Part shown: piece after piece, positions 58,949 through 64,000 of the stretch
Numbering within the stretch: position 1 is the first letter of the stretch
How the letters are laid out: each line of letters opens with the position of its first letter
From: Mya arenaria
Lineage: Eukaryota; Mollusca; Bivalvia; Myida; Myidae
Direction: 5' to 3'
NCBI RefSeq assembly: GCF_026914265.1
Contig: NC_069136.1
Span: 24,776,201 to 24,840,200 of the forward strand
Length of the DNA: 64,000 nucleotides
Position numbers and translations under genes: made by a program
The notes under the pieces: model-generated
Seen by the model: the letters and a program-made list of their open reading frames with translations, nothing else
The model's database searches: none
What the model was told of the DNA's origin: nothing

Positions 58949-60526
58949 CAACTATTAAGAGCATATACTATCACACTCATCTGATATATTGGGGATTAAA
59001 TTTATGTACCAGTACATTATCTTACAGAATGATAGTGATAGTCATTATCAAATTATTATCCTGATTAATAAGTAAGTTGTTGAGTGAAAACTATTTTTAA
59101 ATTGAGACAATAAGGTGGATGACATGTTAAGTTATTGAAAGCTTTGAAGATTTTATACAAAAGTTATAAGTTGTCTCAATTTATGATTTCGAAAACCATT
59201 CAATTGGCAGGCCTAAGCATCATGAGCCACTCACAGACTTTGATGGAATTGGTAAAAGACAAAAAATAAATATTTACTTTCTTAGTGTTGCAATGCAAAA
59301 GATACTAGGCCTACTTTCTATCGAGTAAAACATTCTTAATATATAAAGCTTTTTTCCATTTGCCAAATAATGGAAAATTATTTGAACTTGATTTTGAAAA
59401 ATAATTATTTTTTATCCTGACTATATAATCATTTAGTCTTTAAAACAGACTCTCTTCCTTTTAAACTCTAAAATATCTTTAAAAATAAAATAAAATACAT
59501 TTAAACCCATTTAGATTTAATTAATTATTTAAACAGGCCAGTCTGCACTGCCTTTTCAGTAAGGATTTTAGTCAAAATCATATCTTCGTAAGAACAAGAC
59601 AGTACACCATAGGTAATTATGACCCCCCCCCCCCCCCAATAATTATGCATATTATGCATATTTGTATACATGTATTAGCTAGACATTATACAACGATAAG
59701 TGTATTGTATATATTAGTGAGCAAATAAATGCATTAATAAATAAATAAATACAGATTTATACTGGTAAATAGATTTATAAATATAAATATTTTAGGAAAG
59801 ATAAACATTAGATAAAAAATATTATCAAAGCCTTTTTAGCCATATTGTATTGGCTGGTGGGGTTACTCAAAATTACCGTGCATGGTCCGCTTACAACCAA
59901 TTAAATATTTTCAATAGCTCTGAGAATGATTCATACAATCTTTGATATGATGTCAGTTTTTTTTACATGGCATGGCTTGACTTGATCAATATAAATTTTA
60001 TATTATATGACTTGCACAATTCACATGACTTTTCATATATATCCTTTAAGTTTTGTGTGATAATAGATCTTTGATCTAAATTTGTGATTCAAAACTTAAA
60101 GATACATATATATATATATATTTACTGCTTCGGAATCACACTTTACACACAAGACATGTTAAAATAGATTATTGTACTCACTGTTTTTTAATTTAAGTTT
60201 ATTCATCAAACTCTGTCACTCTAGCTGTCTCTGTATTATCAGCATCACACATCAACTAAAAAATAATAATAATAAGAATTATAACAAGAAAGGTTCAAGT
60301 AGTTAAAAAATATATGGGCTGTCATTGGACATATAATATAACAATTTACCATGATTCCATGAAATATTTTTACAAACTAGCAAACCTGAACTCTTTAGTA
60401 ATTTTTTACATCTTTGTGAGATTTTGCATAAAGCATCTATCTAATTCTTTGTTAATTTACCACATTAAAATTAAAATATATTGATTAACTGTACTTTTAT
60501 TTATTTTATAAATATCTTATATGTTG
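58949..60526. other. no gene recognised
   Basis: AT-rich DNA with a poly-C run near 59623-59638. No domain, exon pair or named repeat. Confidence 0.5.
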
Positions 60527-60875
60527 TGCACCAGTCAATTGTAACCCTGGCGCCCCCAGGTCCAGGGAATAGCGGGGACTTTGACTTTCGGTCCAGCCAA
60601 CCCTGGGTCTAATCCCCTCCCCTGCGGGAACGAACTGATGGTAAAACCCCGGCCAAATGCCCCTGCACACCAGAGACTCTATATAAGGCCCAATCTCGGC
60701 TAAATTTGGCTCAAAGACAAAACCACTGCGGTCACCCGGCCCTGCGTGGCCACATAGAAAGTAAAAACACGGCCAATTCCCGACTATTCCCAGTATACCC
60801 CCGGACCGGGGGGGGGGGGGGGCGTGGTTAGTAACCGTTACAATTGACTGGTGCATTGGTACAATTGACTGGTGC
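60527..60875. mobile_element. MITE with TGCACCAGTCAATTGTAAC ends
   Basis: The left end TGCACCAGTCAATTGTAAC is the inverse of GTTACAATTGACTGGTGCA at 60837-60855. The last 20 bases (GGTACAATTGACTGGTGCA) are tandemly duplicated. The interior is GC-rich, unlike its surroundings. The 123-codon minus frame across it is not a gene. Confidence 0.8.
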
Positions 60876-61274
60876 ATTGGTTATAATAACTGAGAGGCCT
60901 CAAAGATGCTCACATGACTGTGACCTTTTAGCAGATTAGAACAAAGAAAGGATTTTTAAGAAATATACTCAATGAAACAGAGTAAAACTTTATTCAGGGG
61001 CTATACACCGTATGATGAAATAGCGAAAGAAGAGAAAATTGTCGAAAACTGACATGAATTTGGTATCAATGTGTACAATGCATTGAAACTAACTAACTGA
61101 AGTACCACATAGTTTACAATTAATTGATTTTTCACATTTTTTTTCCATAAAAAAGATTACTAGGTGGGTATACCTAGTATAATTAATTTTTATGTGTGAT
61201 TGGCTAGTCGATGTTATCACTTAATGTTACCAAGCTAGGTATATATTAAATCAAATAAATAAATGTAAACTTTC

Positions 61275-61335
61275 AGCAGTGGATACAACACTGGACTGCA
61301 ATTTTGGCGACCACAGTTTGAACCCGGTCTCTGTT
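61275..61335 (+). mobile_element. possible degenerate tRNA-like SINE head
   Basis: CAGTGGATACAACACTGGAC, TGCAATTTTGGCGACC and GTTTGAACCCGGTCTC look like a worn A box, anticodon arm and B box. There is no further support. Confidence 0.25.
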
Positions 61336-61646
61336 ATTTTTTCTTTACATTTTGATATTTGTTTACCAATTATGATATCAAAAGGATAAACATTTTATTG
61401 AATAATTGTCCTGTATACTGGGACTGACCCTACTGTTTGTATAGTCCATTGGTTAAAGAAAATAGATTAAAAAAGAGAAAAAAATAATTGTAAAGTGTGT
61501 GTTTAAGGTAGCACTACCCTAATGAAAACCTCCACTTGAAATGCTTCATTTTAATGTTTTATCCTTTATTGTTAAGCACATACCTACACATCTTTTGTGG
61601 GTTCATGTGAGCAGTTCAACTTCAAAGCAACCCAGAAGCTGACATA

Positions 61647-62898
61647 CATGCCATATCCCCCGGAGGGGGAAAAATCCCCCGGAATTTCGACCCATCCCCC
61701 GGTCTCCCGGAGGGGGATGAAAATCCCCCGAAATTAAAAAAAGTGTGTTTAAAATTACGCAAAATTATCACAGGGTTTAATTATATATGCCTGTTTGCAG
61801 TTATAATGCCCTTCTTGTCTTAATTGGACTATCAACTGATGGTGTGTTTTAACAACACCAATTGGGTGACACTTAATAAGTCAGCAGGGCACATTTCATG
61901 CATTGTTTTGATTGAAACTGTCAGAATTTGCATAAGAAATGTCAATTAGACTGGTCAGATAAAAGGACGATTTTCATTGGTTAAAACTATAGGTTTTATC
62001 CAATCAGAGAGGATGTAACAAATTAAAGTGTTTAAACATGTGTCATTGTCATCAAAATGATTTATGATTTAAAGGTGACAGTACATTATTTGGTAAAGAA
62101 AAGGATTAAAATAACTAATAGACAATGCTGTTCTTTGTTATGACCCACTAATATGTTTACATACATGACATGACCTTCATCTCAAATATCGGAAAATAAC
62201 AGAACTTCCAGAAGAGAAACTGAAAGTAGACAATTCGGATGAAATGACTTTTATTTATTTTAATATTATGGTGGTGATGTTTTTTATTTTTTGATGAATG
62301 CCAAAAGATGATATGTTTATGAACTTAAACAATAAATTATGCATTTGCTTTTTATCAGAAGCAAACAAATCTGACTATTTGGGAATTGAAATGAAAAATA
62401 TTGATAAATCATTCCATTCTCTCTATTAGTCTGAAAGTCATCATTTATGATCATAATGAGCAGATTTTGTATCCAATTTTAGAGGAAGGTAAGCCCATTA
62501 AATTGTCTCTGAAACATATTTTTCTGTGAAGTATTCTATTTTGCAAGTGAGTGCTTTTATTATGCAATATGGCTGTGTCTCATTAAAATATAGATGAAGT
62601 GCTGGAAAAAGGGGTAGACAAGGTAAATTGGCACGTGTGTCATGCCCGTAATGCTACATGGCGATGATGAAAATTCTCTGGTATGTGACCCAAATCCCCT
62701 TAAATTCTGGACATAATCCCCTCGGGAGTCTTTCAAAATTATGGCAATTTGTTTTTGTGTACTTGCGTCTTAAAATACTTTGAAATTTTGTCAAATTAGA
62801 CCTGCTAAAAAAAAACCCTGAATACTACCAAAATCCCCCTGAATTTTCAGACTTTTGAACATTAATCCCCCTGAATGGTCTCAAGAAAATATGGCATG
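61647..62898. mobile_element. 1.25-kb repeat with CATGCCATAT inverted ends
   Basis: Starts CATGCCATATCCCCCGGAGG and ends AAAATATGGCATG. Clusters of AATCCCCC(T/G)GAA motifs mark both ends (61654-61735, 62685-62880). The centre is AT-rich and non-coding. Confidence 0.5.
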
Positions 62899-64000
62899 TT
62901 TGGAAGCATCTTTTTATTTTCCATTTCATTAGCTTACATTTTTCAACAGTAGTTTTATTAGAAAATAGTTATTTTCTTATACCGAAGGTAAAACATACTG
63001 TTGTGTTTTTTTTGCATAATGTTCCTAAAAGTTTAAAGATATTTCATATTGATAAGGAACAGGTCATGAGTATTTTTTTAACTTGTTGATTTCGCTGTAA
63101 AATGACATTCACAAGCTAAATCTTAGTAGACCAAAGCAGGGTTAGACACTAACATTTTTCACAAGGTAGTCCCTCGGACTACTGGATCCCAAATCTGGGT
63201 AGTCCAGCAAAAACTATGGTAGTCCATAAAAATGCAAGCCTGCAACGGATTCCTTCAGTGTTTTGTGAGACTTAGCCTTCTTAGAACATTGTCAGTATAA
63301 CCCTTTGATTGGTCATGATTTTTATCTGTTTCAATCTTAAAATTTCCACATTCTTCAAAACAATTTTTGGCCATTAAATTTAATTTTAAAACCAAAAAAA
63401 ATGCTAAAAACTATGCTAAAATACCTCAGATTAAAAATCTAAAAACCATGCTAAAATACCCCATAATCTGTCACTTTCAGGAAAATGTTGCAATAAATCA
63501 CTTGACACTAAAACACCTCGACTGAGATCGTTGCTAAGTTATGGCACAAATGACAGACATCCTACTGATAAACAATATTTGATTATTGGCATCCTACTAT
63601 TCAGTATTCTTTGTTAATCTAAACAACATATCATATAATACTTAAAAAACATGATGAAATAAATTCCGAAAGTGTTATTAATTATTTTTTGTATGGGAGT
63701 AAGATAACAATTAACATGACGCTGCCTGTCACTCAAACTAGCGTCCAAATTAGGCAGGGCTTATCAGTTGCCGTTGCTATCCGCCATGACCTCCGACAAT
63801 CCTCACATATCAACAGTAGTGTAATTACGCTGTTATATATATTTAACACAAATTATGTCTCATAATTGAGAGATAGTAAAGACAGTTTAAGAAATCCGAA
63901 ATACTGACATTTTCCCTTTATGCCGCTAAAATTATAATTGATAACAAGGGACTGTTTAGTAGACTAATTCAATTCTCAAAATGTCTTAATGTAAACGTAC
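62899..64000. other. no gene recognised
   Basis: AT-rich DNA. At 63150-63235 GGTAGTCC/GGACTAC motifs recur several times, perhaps the edge of another repeat. Confidence 0.45.

Noticed and set aside
60506-60877. 123-codon Pro/Gly-rich minus frame
   Set aside because: Covers a GC-rich MITE from end to end, with a 15-base poly-G run; no domain.

Overview
This is nuclear DNA from an animal, most likely a bivalve mollusc. The reasons are AT-rich intergenic DNA, GT-AG introns, an innexin gene, very many short inverted-repeat elements, tRNA-derived SINEs, and long dispersed repeats that start AGAGGGCCATGATGGCCC or end in GGACGGACAGACGG tracts. To my knowledge both repeat types are common in clam and mussel genomes. 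The species cannot be fixed from the sequence. No CRISPR array, operon, rRNA gene, stand-alone tRNA gene, or retrovirus- or LTR-type element was recognised.

Layout. (1) 1-3 kb: a minus-strand innexin gene with a four-helix main exon and a C-terminal exon. (2) 3-17 kb: a transposon-rich region holding an orphan innexin exon, a decayed innexin fragment, a LINE tail, a SINE, a perfect 47-bp snap-back hairpin and several inverted-repeat elements. Much of 6-17 kb is colinear with 39.7-44.9 kb, so a segmental duplication was later broken up by insertions that differ between the copies. (3) 18.5-23.9 kb: a plus-strand gene whose exons can be joined in phase. A 361-codon exon of 14-residue FG/LG repeats is followed, after about 1.8 kb of tandem repeats, by a KCTD-like BTB/T1 exon and a tiny last exon. 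The intronic repeats are decayed relatives of the coding repeats, and most carry paired splice-site-like signals. (4) 26.7-30.2 kb: a six-exon minus-strand kyphoscoliosis-peptidase (KY) gene. All splice phases agree and the catalytic Cys/His/Asp codons are present, but two in-frame TGA codons lie beside the triad. (5) 32.4-34.4 kb: a BTB-BACK-PHR gene of the BTBD1/2/3/6 type, broken by one stop and two frameshifts. (6) 35.6-38.3 kb: a 17-bp satellite with a 679-bp higher-order duplication. (7) 39.7-45 kb: the second copy of the segmental duplication. (8) 45-64 kb: almost wholly repeats, namely nested satellites, SINEs and TTAA-flanked palindromic elements, plus an unidentified decayed coding locus at 52.6-53.8 kb that contains a SINE.

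The recognisable genes have unrelated functions: a gap-junction or hemichannel protein, a muscle/cytoskeletal transglutaminase-like protein, and two BTB proteins. I see no functional cluster. The window's main interest is how repeats, splice signals and gene decay interact.
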